Source of the DNA: Leifsonia aquatica
GTDB taxonomy: Bacteria; Actinomycetota; Actinomycetes; Actinomycetales; Microbacteriaceae
DNA length: 64,000 nucleotides
Reading direction: 5' to 3'
NCBI RefSeq assembly: GCF_014190775.1
Contig: NZ_JACHVP010000003.1
Coordinates: forward strand, 310,001 to 374,000
The number at the start of each line of letters is the position of its first letter. The stretch's first letter is position 1. A program made the translations under genes and the position numbers. Below the pieces are notes generated by a model. That model did no database searches. It had not been told where the DNA came from and saw only the letters and a list, made by a program, of their open reading frames with translations. Below are positions 40,611 through 48,899 of the stretch, piece after piece.

Positions 40611-43295
40611 TCAGTCGCCGACCGCCTGTGCGCGCGTGCGGCGGCGGATCAGCATCCCGGCTCCCGCGAGGAGCAGTGCCAGTGCTGCGATGATCGCCGT
40701 CCCGCTGAGGTCGGACCCGGTGGAGGCGAGCGCGGAGGTGCCCGTGCCCCCGGTCGCCGCCACAGCGGTCACGCCGGTCGCGGCCGCGACGATCGTGAAG
40801 GGGGCCGAGGCGACCACGGTCCCGCCGATCGACGCCGTGATGGTGTGGGCGCCCGCAGCGACGTTCGGAACAGCGAACGTGAAGCTCAGCGTCCCGTCCG
40901 GGCCGGCCGTCGCGCTGCCCAGGAGGACCGGCGTCGAGTTGAACACGAAGCTGACCGCGGTGCCGGGCGTGAGGTGCGCAGCCGTGACGGTGATCCGGTC
41001 GCCGACCGTGCCCGAGCCGACGGAGAGCGTCAGTGCGGGCGCCGGTGCGTTCACCGGCGGCACGCCCTGCTCGCCCAGCTTCAGGTCGCAGGAGATGCGG
41101 CCGCTGTAGAGCGCGTGACCTTCACCCGCCGAGCCCGGGCCGCTGCCGTACACACCGTCGTCGGACCACACGGCCTCCTTGGTGCCGTCGATGCAGGTCG
41201 AGCTCGGCGCCAGGGCGAAGCCCTCCAGGTTGTCGACGGGCAGGCCGGCCGGCTTGCTGTAGGCGACCTCGGGGACGATGGCGCCGGTGGAGCTCACCTT
41301 GAGCACGGTCGAGACGACGCCGCAGGTGTTGTCACACAGCGCCCAGATGCGCTGCGTGTCGGCGTCGAAGGCCACATCCATGACGTGTCCCATGCCGGTG
41401 TCGACGACGGAGACCCGGTGGAAGGAACCGTCGGAGTTCAGCGCGTAGGCGTACAGCTTGCCGTCGTTCTCGAGCGCCGCGAAGTAGAGCCCGCTGCCGT
41501 GGGTCGGGTAGTCGGCCGGGCGGTAGGTCTTCCCGGTCGACTGGTCGACGAAGCCGTTGGTCGTCAGGTAGCTGTCCGGCACGAAGGTGACGCCCTCGAA
41601 CCCGAGGTTCGCCTCGGTCTTGTTGCCCGCGTGCAGCTCCGGGAACTCGGCCGTCAGGTTCCACTGCTGCGTCGCCACGAGCTGCGTGCCCGGCTGGGTC
41701 GGGTCGATGCGCAGGATGGAGTTGAGCGGGATGGTGTTGGCCGCGTTGTTGCGCTCGGTGGTGACGTAGAGCGCGCCGTCCGGGCCGACCGTCAGCCCCT
41801 CGGAGTCGGGCTGGTTGGTCGCGGTGTCGGTGCTGCCCGGGAAGAAGATCTGCTTGCCCGCGCTCCAGCCGTTCGTGGTGTCGGCGACCCAGAGGCCGTC
41901 CTGCTTCACCATCCGGAACACCCAGCTCTTGTTCTTGACGCTGTAGAGCACGTTCGCGTTCGTCGGGTCGAAGACGAGCCCGCTGACGTCGCGGCCCTCG
42001 GGGCCGGTCGTGGTCGTCCACGCGCACTGCTTGTCCGAGACGGTGACGTCGGCGCTGCCCGGCCACGCGGCCGGGGTGAGGGCGGTACCGGGGAGGGTGC
42101 CGGTGCCGGACGGAGCCTCCGGCTCGCAGTTCAGGGTCGGGGAGCCGCCGGTGCCGCCGTCGGCGGGGTTGGTCAGCGGGGTGGCGCACGCGCCGGCATT
42201 GGAGGCGCCGAAGCTCTTGTCCTTCACCGAGACGAAGGCGCCGGTGCCGTCGGGGCAGCGGGCGAAGGCGCCTGCGCCGAAGTTGTTGCCCTCGTCCGTG
42301 CCGGCCTCGCCGGCCGTGTAGTCGACCGAGTCGACGAGCGTGCCCGCGGTGCCGTTCGCGCCGTCCGGGAGGTACAGCTTGACGCTGTCGCCGCCGCTGC
42401 CGAGGCCCTTGGTGGAGGAGAAGTAGACGTAGCCGTGCGCCGGGACGACCGTCGTCGCGGTGCCGTCCGCCAATTTGGCCGAGAACGTCGTCGCCGCGGT
42501 CGCTGCGCCGCTGTCGATCTGCAGCCAGCCCGCGATGCTCACGTCGGTGGAGCCGGTGTTGGCGAGCTCGATCGCGTCGCCCACCGGGGTGGCGCCGTTG
42601 TCGGACGACACCTCGTTGATGTGGACGTTCGCCCAGTCGGGAGTCGTGCCTCCGTCGGCCGGGGCGAAGCGGCTCTTCCCCGGCGAGCCGATGTTGCCGG
42701 CCGTGGAGGTCCAGGAGCCTTCCGCGTCCCCGACCGTGGCGAGCTGCCACTGCGACGCGTCGTTCGCGCCCAGCGCCGCGTCGGTCTTCGGGATGCCGGC
42801 GACGCCCTGGGTGCGCGGGCCCTTCACGGTGCCGGTGCCCTGGTCGTTGTAGGTCAGACGATCCACGAGGTTCGCGACCGGGTCGGACCCGTCGAAGACG
42901 TTGATCTCGTCGGCGCGGCCGAGGCCGGTGGTGTTGTCCGCGAGGACCTTCACGTCGGCCCCGAGCCCCCACTCGCTGCGGAACGCCGCGTCCGACAACT
43001 CGGTGACGACGGCGGACTCGCCCACCGCGAGCGTGCCCAGGCTGTCGAGCGGGACGGTGCCCGGCGTGCGGCTGTCGTCGTCGAACGACCAGCCGGCGAG
43101 GCTGACGGGGGCGGACCCGAGGTTGGTGATCTCGAAGAACTCGCCCGCACCGGTCAGCGGGTTGTACATCCACTCGGTGATGCGGACGGAGGGGGTGTCG
43201 GCGGCGCTCGCCGCGGCGGGGATCGCGATGGTGAGGGCGCCGGCGACGGCGGTCGCGGCGAGGGCCGCGACGGCACGGGAGAGGTGAGGTCTCAT
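40611..43295 (-). CDS. Large exported lamin-tail-domain protein with LAxTG anchor
   Basis: An 894-residue surface protein. Signal peptide 1-32 (ends AASAA). Two lamin-tail domains are visible at about 35-155 (VRITEWMYNPLTGAGEFFEI, APVSLAGWSFDDDSRTPG) and about 205-320 (VHINEVSSDNGATPVGDAIE). Residues about 375-720 form a beta-propeller-like region resembling SdiA-regulated/phytase-like esterase domains (SGLVFDPTNANVLYSVKNKS, NLEGFALAPSS). An Ig-like domain follows (about 740-840), then LASTG (856-860), a hydrophobic helix and RRRTR. LASTG is the class E sortase type. Function may involve extracellular nucleic acid or phosphate, but that is inference. Reading continues open upstream of 43295, but that part is antisense to the FUSC gene. 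Confidence 0.85.
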   Translation of the reverse strand: MRPHLSRAVAALAATAVAGALTIAIPAAASAADTPSVRITEWMYNPLTGAGEFFEITNLGSAPVSLAGWSFDDDSRTPGTVPLDSLGTLAVGESAVVTELSDAAFRSEWGLGADVKVLADNTTGLGRADEINVFDGSDPVANLVDRLTYNDQGTGTVKGPRTQGVAGIPKTDAALGANDASQWQLATVGDAEGSWTSTAGNIGSPGKSRFAPADGGTTPDWANVHINEVSSDNGATPVGDAIELANTGSTDVSIAGWLQIDSGAATAATTFSAKLADGTATTVVPAHGYVYFSSTKGLGSGGDSVKLYLPDGANGTAGTLVDSVDYTAGEAGTDEGNNFGAGAFARCPDGTGAFVSVKDKSFGASNAGACATPLTNPADGGTGGSPTLNCEPEAPSGTGTLPGTALTPAAWPGSADVTVSDKQCAWTTTTGPEGRDVSGLVFDPTNANVLYSVKNKSWVFRMVKQDGLWVADTTNGWSAGKQIFFPGSTDTATNQPDSEGLTVGPDGALYVTTERNNAANTIPLNSILRIDPTQPGTQLVATQQWNLTAEFPELHAGNKTEANLGFEGVTFVPDSYLTTNGFVDQSTGKTYRPADYPTHGSGLYFAALENDGKLYAYALNSDGSFHRVSVVDTGMGHVMDVAFDADTQRIWALCDNTCGVVSTVLKVSSTGAIVPEVAYSKPAGLPVDNLEGFALAPSSTCIDGTKEAVWSDDGVYGSGPGSAGEGHALYSGRISCDLKLGEQGVPPVNAPAPALTLSVGSGTVGDRITVTAAHLTPGTAVSFVFNSTPVLLGSATAGPDGTLSFTFAVPNVAAGAHTITASIGGTVVASAPFTIVAAATGVTAVAATGGTGTSALASTGSDLSGTAIIAALALLLAGAGMLIRRRTRAQAVGD

Positions 43296-43367
43296 GAGAC
43301 CGGACGCTATCGACGCGCGCGGTACGAAAGGCAAAGCACCGGTGAACGGAGAGAGAACGCCGTGATT

Positions 43368-43429
43368 CGCGAGACGTGACTTGTTGCGGGTGACGCGGAG
43401 GCTGCACCCGCAACAAGTCACCTCTCGCG
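43368..43429. repeat. 25-base imperfect inverted repeat between divergent genes
   Basis: Arms 43368-43392 and 43405-43429 pair with one mismatch around a 12-base loop; the inner 17 pairs (GTGACTTGTTGCGGGTG) are perfect. It lies between divergently transcribed genes, where a terminator is not expected. It could be a protein-binding site, a structured leader or a small dispersed palindromic element. Confidence 0.7.
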
Positions 43430-43457
43430 GGAGGTTCTCCCCACGCCCGCAGGGCGA

Positions 43458-43463
43458 TACCCT
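43458..43463 (+). promoter_or_regulatory. -10 element of the FUSC gene
   Basis: TACCCT, six bases, then GTG at 43470; predicts a leaderless mRNA. Confidence 0.45.
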
Positions 43464-43469
43464 TCCGAC

Positions 43470-45824
43470 GTGGCAGAGGGCGAGACGGGTCGGCGCGAGC
43501 GGCGAGTGGCTGTGCGTATCGCGGCCTGGTTGCGTCGCCACGACCCGGGCTTCAACGCCCTGCGCCGAGCGGGGCGGGCGGCGATCGTGATGCCGCTGCT
43601 GTTCCTCCTGGGCGGGCAGGTGCTCGGGAGCCCGGATGTGGCGCTGTTCGGGGCATTCGGCACGTTCGCCATGCTGCTGTTCGTCGACTTCGGCGGTCCG
43701 CTGCGTGAGCGGGTGCAGGCGCAGGTGGCGCTCGCGGTGGTGGGCGCGGTGCTCGTGTGCCTCGGCACGCTCGCGTCGGACCCGGCCTGGCTGTCGGCGG
43801 TCGCGATGGCGGTCGTCGCACTCGTCGTGCTCTTCGCCGGATCGGTGAGCTCGGTGACGGCGTCGGCCGGTACCTCCCTGCTGCTGGCGTTCATCCTCCC
43901 GGTCATGGTTCCCGGCACGATCGCGACCCTGGGTCCCCGGCTGCTCGGCTGGGGGATCGCCGCGGTCGTCAGCATCGTGGCGATCACGGTGCTCTGGCCC
44001 GCGCCGACGAGGGAGCCGCTGCGCGGCCCTGCCGCCGACGCCTGCCGCGCGCTCGCCGCCCGGTTGCGCGCAGAGACCGCCTACCTGCTCAGTGGCGCCG
44101 ACCCGGACCTGCTCGCCGAGCGCGAACGCACGCGGGCGGTGGGCGACGACGCGGTCGCCTCGCTGCACGCGACGTTCCTGGCGACGCCGTACCGTCCGAC
44201 CGGGCTCAGCACTCCGGCTCGCACCATCGTCCGGCTGGTGGACGAGCTCACCTGGCTGAACGCCGTCATCGCCCAGTTCGACCGGCTCGGCCGGCCTCCG
44301 TCGGGCGTGCCCGAGCCCATCCACGAGGCCGCCTGGACGGTGAAGAACGCCGCCGCCGACGTGCTCGACGAGAGCGCGATCGTGCTGGCGGAGCACGCGG
44401 GCGACCCGACCGCCCTGGAGGATGCGCTCGCCCGCCTCGCCCGCGCACGGGCACAGGTGGAGGCGGCGATGCTGACCCATCCGCCGGCGCGGCGCGACGC
44501 GGCCGCCTCGAATGCAGACGGCGACGGAGCCGATGCCGGCGGCTGGATGATCACCGCCCTCGACCCCGGATTCCGGGCCCAGGAGCTGGCCTACGCGGTC
44601 GCCACCGTGGCGGGCAACATCTCCCTCACGGCCCGCGCGGAACGGCGGACCTGGTGGCAACGGATGCTCGGCCGTCAGCCGGGCGACCTGCGCGGGCCGG
44701 TCGTCGCCGCGGCCGAGCGAGCCAGCGGGTTCGTCGGGTGGAACTCGGTCTGGCTGCGCAACAGCATCCGCGGCGCGATCGGGCTCGGCCTCGCGGTGCT
44801 GCTGGCCAAGCTCACCGGCGTGGAGCACGCGTTCTGGGTGGTGCTCGGCACCCTCTCGGTGCTCCGCTCGAACGCGCTGAGCACCGGCCAGACCGCGCTG
44901 CGGGGCGTGCTCGGGACGGTCGTCGGGGTCATCGTCGGCGCTGCTGCCCTGTTCGTGATCGGCGGCAACCCGATCGTGCTCTGGATCGTGCTGCCGGTCG
45001 CCATCCTGATCGCCGGCGTCGCTCCGGCGGCGATCTCGTTCGCGGCCGGTCAGGCGGCCTTCACGATCGTGATCGTGCTCCTCTTCAACATCATCGCGCC
45101 GACCGGGTGGACCGTCGGCCTCAGCCGCATCGAGGACGTCGCCCTCGGCTGCGCCGTGAGCCTGGTCGTCGGCCTGCTGTTCTGGCCGCGCGGCGCCTCC
45201 GCGTCGCTCCGCCGCGCCCTTGCCGACGCCTACCGCGAGGGGATGCGGTACCTGCGCGCGGTGGTCGACGCGGGAGTCGGGGAGGGGGCGCGTCGCGACG
45301 AGCGCGAGACGACCCGGACGCAGTCGCTGCGCGCGGCGGCGGCCTCCCGACGCCTCGACGACGCGTTCCGCACCTACCTGGCTGAGCGCGGCACCAAGCG
45401 CCGACCGCTCGCCGAGGTGTCGGCGTCCGTCACCGGGGTGGCAGGCGTGCGGCTCGCGGGCGACGCCATCCTGGAGCTCTGGGACGGGCAGGAGGTCGCC
45501 GGCGGCGGCACGGCGGAGGCGGGCCGGGTGCTCGACGCGTCGGTCGCGCGCCTCGAACGCTGGTACGGCGAGCTGGCGACGCAGCTGGCCGCGCGGGAGC
45601 CCCTCCCGCAGCCGGCGCCGAAGGATCCCTCCGCGCCCGCGCGGCTCGCGGACGCCGTGGCCGACGACCTCGAGTCGGGTTCCGCCGACGCGATGGGCAC
45701 CGCGGTGCGCGTCATCTGGACCGCGGACTACCTGGAGGTCGTCCGCCGCCTCCAGAGCGCGATCGTCCCTCCGGCGCGCGTGCTGCGCGACGACACTCCG
45801 CGCCGGGCGTCCGAACGGGCCTGA
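43470..45824 (+). CDS. FUSC-family membrane protein
   Basis: A 784-residue membrane protein of the fusaric-acid-resistance/YccS type. Two clusters of hydrophobic helices (about 33-185 and 425-575) are separated by a helical cytoplasmic region, and a soluble C-terminal domain follows. The second block has WVVLGTLSVLRSNALSTG and LRGVLGTVVGVIVG, the FUSC signature. Such proteins are thought to export aromatic acids or act in envelope homeostasis; the substrate is not known. Start is GTG at 43470, immediately after a -10 (leaderless). It may be co-regulated with the divergent surface protein. Confidence 0.87.
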   Translation: MAEGETGRRERRVAVRIAAWLRRHDPGFNALRRAGRAAIVMPLLFLLGGQVLGSPDVALFGAFGTFAMLLFVDFGGPLRERVQAQVALAVVGAVLVCLGTLASDPAWLSAVAMAVVALVVLFAGSVSSVTASAGTSLLLAFILPVMVPGTIATLGPRLLGWGIAAVVSIVAITVLWPAPTREPLRGPAADACRALAARLRAETAYLLSGADPDLLAERERTRAVGDDAVASLHATFLATPYRPTGLSTPARTIVRLVDELTWLNAVIAQFDRLGRPPSGVPEPIHEAAWTVKNAAADVLDESAIVLAEHAGDPTALEDALARLARARAQVEAAMLTHPPARRDAAASNADGDGADAGGWMITALDPGFRAQELAYAVATVAGNISLTARAERRTWWQRMLGRQPGDLRGPVVAAAERASGFVGWNSVWLRNSIRGAIGLGLAVLLAKLTGVEHAFWVVLGTLSVLRSNALSTGQTALRGVLGTVVGVIVGAAALFVIGGNPIVLWIVLPVAILIAGVAPAAISFAAGQAAFTIVIVLLFNIIAPTGWTVGLSRIEDVALGCAVSLVVGLLFWPRGASASLRRALADAYREGMRYLRAVVDAGVGEGARRDERETTRTQSLRAAAASRRLDDAFRTYLAERGTKRRPLAEVSASVTGVAGVRLAGDAILELWDGQEVAGGGTAEAGRVLDASVARLERWYGELATQLAAREPLPQPAPKDPSAPARLADAVADDLESGSADAMGTAVRVIWTADYLEVVRRLQSAIVPPARVLRDDTPRRASERA

Positions 45825-45839
45825 CAGTGCCAGACTGTC
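45823..45839. promoter_or_regulatory. Small inverted repeat downstream of FUSC
   Basis: GACAGT-gccag-ACTGTC, six-base arms, overlaps the FUSC stop. Could be an operator of the flavin oxidase gene or part of a weak terminator. Confidence 0.25.
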
Positions 45840-45930
45840 GATGCACCCTCCCGCGTTTCGACAGCCCGTACAGTCGCCGGGCTCGTCGCCCCGCCTAGCA
45901 TCGCCGTGACCTGATCGAGGAGTGATAGCC

Positions 45931-47310
45931 ATGAGCAGCATCGAACGTGACGTCGTCATCATCGGCGCTGGTGCGTCCGGCCTGACGGCCGCGACCGACC
46001 TGAAGAAGGCGGGCCTGACCGTCGCCGTCCTGGAGGCGCGCGACCGCGTCGGTGGCCGGCTGTGGACGGACGACATCGACGGGGCGACCCTCGAGATCGG
46101 CGGCCAGTGGGTCTCGCCGGACCAGGACGCCCTCATCGACACGCTGGCCGAGCTGGGCCTGGAGACCTACTCCCGTTACCGCGAGGGCATCAACGTCTAC
46201 CTCGGCGAGGGCGGCGAGCGCCGCACCTTCGAGGGCGAGATCTTCCCGGTCGCGCCGACCACCGAGCGCGAGATCGTGAGCCTCATCGACCGGCTCGACG
46301 CGCTCGTCGCCGAGATCGACCCCGACCGGCCGTGGGACCACCCGCAGGCCAAGGAGCTCGACGAGATCTCGTTCCGCCGCTGGCTGGAGACGCAGACCGA
46401 GGACGAGGAGGCGCGGCGCAACATCGGCATGTTCATCGCCGGCGCCATGCTCACCAAGCCCGCCCACGCCTTCTCCGCGCTGCAGGCGCTGCTGATGGCC
46501 GCGAGCGCGGGCAGCTTCTCGCACCTCGTCGACGCCGACTTCATCCTGGACAAGCGCGTCAAGGGCGGCCTGCAGCAGGTGCCGCTCCTGCTCGCCGAGC
46601 GCCTCGGCGACGACGTCTTCCTGAACGCACCCGTTCGCACGCTGCGCTGGAGCGACGAGGGCGTCACCGCGATCGCCGACGGCGTGGAGGTGCGCGCCCG
46701 CCGCGTCATCCTCGCCGTCCCGCCCGTGCTGATCAGCCGCATCTCCTACGAGCCGCCGCTCCCGCGCCGCCAGCAGCAGATGCACCAGCACCTGTCGATG
46801 GGCTTCGTCATCAAGGTACACGCCGTGTACGAGACCCCGTTCTGGCGCGAGGACGGCCTCTCCGGCACCGCCTTCAGCCCGTACGAGCTCGTGCACGAGG
46901 CGTACGACAACAGCTACCACGGCGACCCGCGCGGTACGCTCGTCGGCTTCGTCTCGGACGAGGCCGCGGACGACGTGTTCCGCCAGTCGCCCGAGGAGCG
47001 CAAGGCGCGCATCCTCGAGTCCCTGTCGCACTACTACGGCGAGAAGGCCCTGAGCCCGGTCGTCTACTACGAGAGCGACTGGGGCAGCGAGGAGTGGACG
47101 CGCGGCGCCTACGCCGCCAGCTTCGACATGGGCGGCCTGGCCCGCTACGGCTCCGACCTGCGCACCCCGGTCGGCCCGGTGCACTTCTCGTGCAGCGACA
47201 TGGCCGGTCGCGGCTACCAGCACGTGGACGGCGCGATCCGCGTCGGGCACGAGACGGCGGACGCGATCATCGCGTCGCTCGCCCCTGCAGGAGCCGCTTC
47301 GGCCTCCTGA
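45931..47310 (+). CDS. Flavin-containing amine oxidase (putrescine-oxidase-like)
   Basis: A 459-residue FAD amine oxidase. The dinucleotide motif VIIGAGASGLTAA is followed by ARDRVGGRLWT, and the C-terminal FAD motif is YQHVDGAIRVGHETADAI. Overall layout resembles bacterial putrescine oxidases and monoamine oxidases, which yield an aminoaldehyde, ammonia and hydrogen peroxide. ATG 45931 has a GAGGAG site eight bases upstream, and TAGCAT at 45895-45900 or nearby may be the -10. It is monocistronic, followed by two hairpins. If the substrate is putrescine, the product 4-aminobutanal could feed the GABA genes at 57-60 kb. Confidence 0.88.
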   Translation: MSSIERDVVIIGAGASGLTAATDLKKAGLTVAVLEARDRVGGRLWTDDIDGATLEIGGQWVSPDQDALIDTLAELGLETYSRYREGINVYLGEGGERRTFEGEIFPVAPTTEREIVSLIDRLDALVAEIDPDRPWDHPQAKELDEISFRRWLETQTEDEEARRNIGMFIAGAMLTKPAHAFSALQALLMAASAGSFSHLVDADFILDKRVKGGLQQVPLLLAERLGDDVFLNAPVRTLRWSDEGVTAIADGVEVRARRVILAVPPVLISRISYEPPLPRRQQQMHQHLSMGFVIKVHAVYETPFWREDGLSGTAFSPYELVHEAYDNSYHGDPRGTLVGFVSDEAADDVFRQSPEERKARILESLSHYYGEKALSPVVYYESDWGSEEWTRGAYAASFDMGGLARYGSDLRTPVGPVHFSCSDMAGRGYQHVDGAIRVGHETADAIIASLAPAGAASAS

Positions 47311-47319
47311 TCCCAGACG

Positions 47320-47349
47320 GCGTGCGGCCAGTCGTGGATGGCCGCACGC
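47320..47349 (+). terminator. Terminator of the amine oxidase gene
   Basis: A perfect 11-base stem (GCGTGCGGCCA with TGGCCGCACGC), eight-base loop, ten bases after the stop. Confidence 0.7.
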
Positions 47350-47370
47350 ACCTTCTCCGTGCGGAGAGAC

Positions 47371-47401
47371 GAACGGGCCGGCTCGGTGAGCCGGTCCGTT
47401 C
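47371..47401 (+). terminator. Second hairpin after the amine oxidase gene
   Basis: GAACGGGCCGGCTC pairs with GAGCCGGTCCGTTC (one G-A mismatch), three-base loop. Together with the preceding hairpin it makes a tandem terminator. Confidence 0.55.
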
Positions 47402-47549
47402 CGCCGTCCCGGGAGGTGGCGGTCGGGGCTCGCGGTCACGGCACGCGGATCATCCGGTGGGATGACCTTCGCGCGTCTCCCGGCCGACGTGCGCGCCTCC
47501 TCCCGGAACCTACGGTGGGCCCATCACCCCGTACTGGAGGAGCCCACCC

Positions 47550-48890
47550 GTGCCCTGGATCGACATCTCCGTCGCCGCCCTGCTGCTCGCCGCCCTGATC
47601 GTGGGCGTCGCCACCCGCCGGCGCCGCGCCGTCCCCGTCCTGATCGTCGGATCGGCGACCGTACTGCTGCTCGTGATCGCGTTCGTGTTGGAGGGTGCGC
47701 GGCTGCAGCTGATCGCCGAGGCCGTGGCGGCCGTCGTGGTGGCGGTCGTCGTACTGTGGGCGCGGTCCGGGAGGACGCCCCGGCTCGCGGTCGCCGGCGC
47801 GACCCTCGTGGCGCTCGGCGTGGTCGGGATCGCCGGCGCCGCGTGGGCGCTCCCGCCGATGTCGGTGCCGACCCCGAGCGGACCGCACGCCGTGGGCGTC
47901 GCCACCCACGTGTGGACGGATCCCACCCGGGATGCGCACGGAGGGAGCACCCCCGGTCAGGTGCGCTCCCTCCCGGTGACCGTCTGGTACCCGGCCGCGC
48001 GGCCAGGCCCGGGCTCGGCGTACCTCCCGAACGCTGCGTCCGCGGCCGCGCTCACCGGCGCCCTGGCGGAGCAGTACGGGATGCCCGCCCTCCTGTTCGA
48101 CAGCCTGAACCGCGCGCGGAGCACGGCGACCGAGAAGGCGTCGCCCGCGGACGGCTCCTTCCCCGTCGTCATCGCGTCGCCGGGGTTCAACAGCACCCGC
48201 TGGTTCTTCACCTCCTGGGCGGAGGAGCTCGCGAGCAACGGCATCGTCGTGATCGCGCTCGACCATCCGTACGACGCCGCGGCGACCGAGCTCGCCGACG
48301 GTTCCATCGCCTACGACGACCTGCGGACCACGGGCGACGACGCGGCCGACCAGGCCCTCGCCGACCAGTGGGCGGGCATCCGGGCCGCCGACATCCGTGC
48401 CGTGATCGACACGCTCGAGCGGCCGGCCTCCGACGCCCCTGAGCTGGCGGTCGCCGACCGGACGAGGATCATCGCCGCCGGGCACTCCGCGGGCGGCGCG
48501 GCGGCGATCGAAGCCGCCCGGCTGGACCCTCGCATCACGGGCGTCGTCGACATCGACGGGATGCCGCGCTCGCCCGCGGACACCCGGCTCGCCCAGCCGC
48601 TGCTCGCCGTCGTGGCGGGGGACATGCCAGCGAACCCGGATTACGACCGGGCCCTGAGCAGCCTCCTCGCGGACCGCAACGGCGCCCGGATCACGCTCGA
48701 CGGCGTCGCCCACCTCGGCATGATCGACGCGGGGCGGCTGATCGGGCCGGTGCCGGGGCTCACCGGTGCGAACGGTCCACAGGGCGCGCGTCTCGCGGCG
48801 GAGGCGACGCTCCTGCTCATGAAGGCCGTCGACACCCGCACGCCGATCGACACCCGGGCTCTCGGTGAGCTGGGTGCCGTCGGGGAGTAG
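47550..48890 (+). CDS. Membrane-anchored alpha/beta hydrolase (PAF-acetylhydrolase-like)
   Basis: A 446-residue protein. Three or four hydrophobic helices occupy residues 1-100; the rest is an extracytoplasmic alpha/beta hydrolase. The nucleophile S313 is in GHSAGG, the oxyanion region is VVIASPGFNST, and the catalytic His is probably in DGVAHLGMID. VTVWYPA is typical of PAF-acetylhydrolase/plasma lipase-like proteins. Start is GTG at 47550 with GGAGG upstream, and TACGGT at 47511-47516 as a possible -10. Substrate unknown; an ester or lipid outside the cell is likely. Confidence 0.82.
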   Translation: MPWIDISVAALLLAALIVGVATRRRRAVPVLIVGSATVLLLVIAFVLEGARLQLIAEAVAAVVVAVVVLWARSGRTPRLAVAGATLVALGVVGIAGAAWALPPMSVPTPSGPHAVGVATHVWTDPTRDAHGGSTPGQVRSLPVTVWYPAARPGPGSAYLPNAASAAALTGALAEQYGMPALLFDSLNRARSTATEKASPADGSFPVVIASPGFNSTRWFFTSWAEELASNGIVVIALDHPYDAAATELADGSIAYDDLRTTGDDAADQALADQWAGIRAADIRAVIDTLERPASDAPELAVADRTRIIAAGHSAGGAAAIEAARLDPRITGVVDIDGMPRSPADTRLAQPLLAVVAGDMPANPDYDRALSSLLADRNGARITLDGVAHLGMIDAGRLIGPVPGLTGANGPQGARLAAEATLLLMKAVDTRTPIDTRALGELGAVGE

Positions 48891-48899
48891 TGGCGCGGG

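Noticed and set aside
43296-46142. An open minus-strand frame continuing upstream of the lamin-tail protein, giving a product of over 1,800 residues
   Set aside because: The extension is Arg/Gly/His-rich, is antisense to the FUSC gene, and the real protein has a clear signal peptide at 43295.
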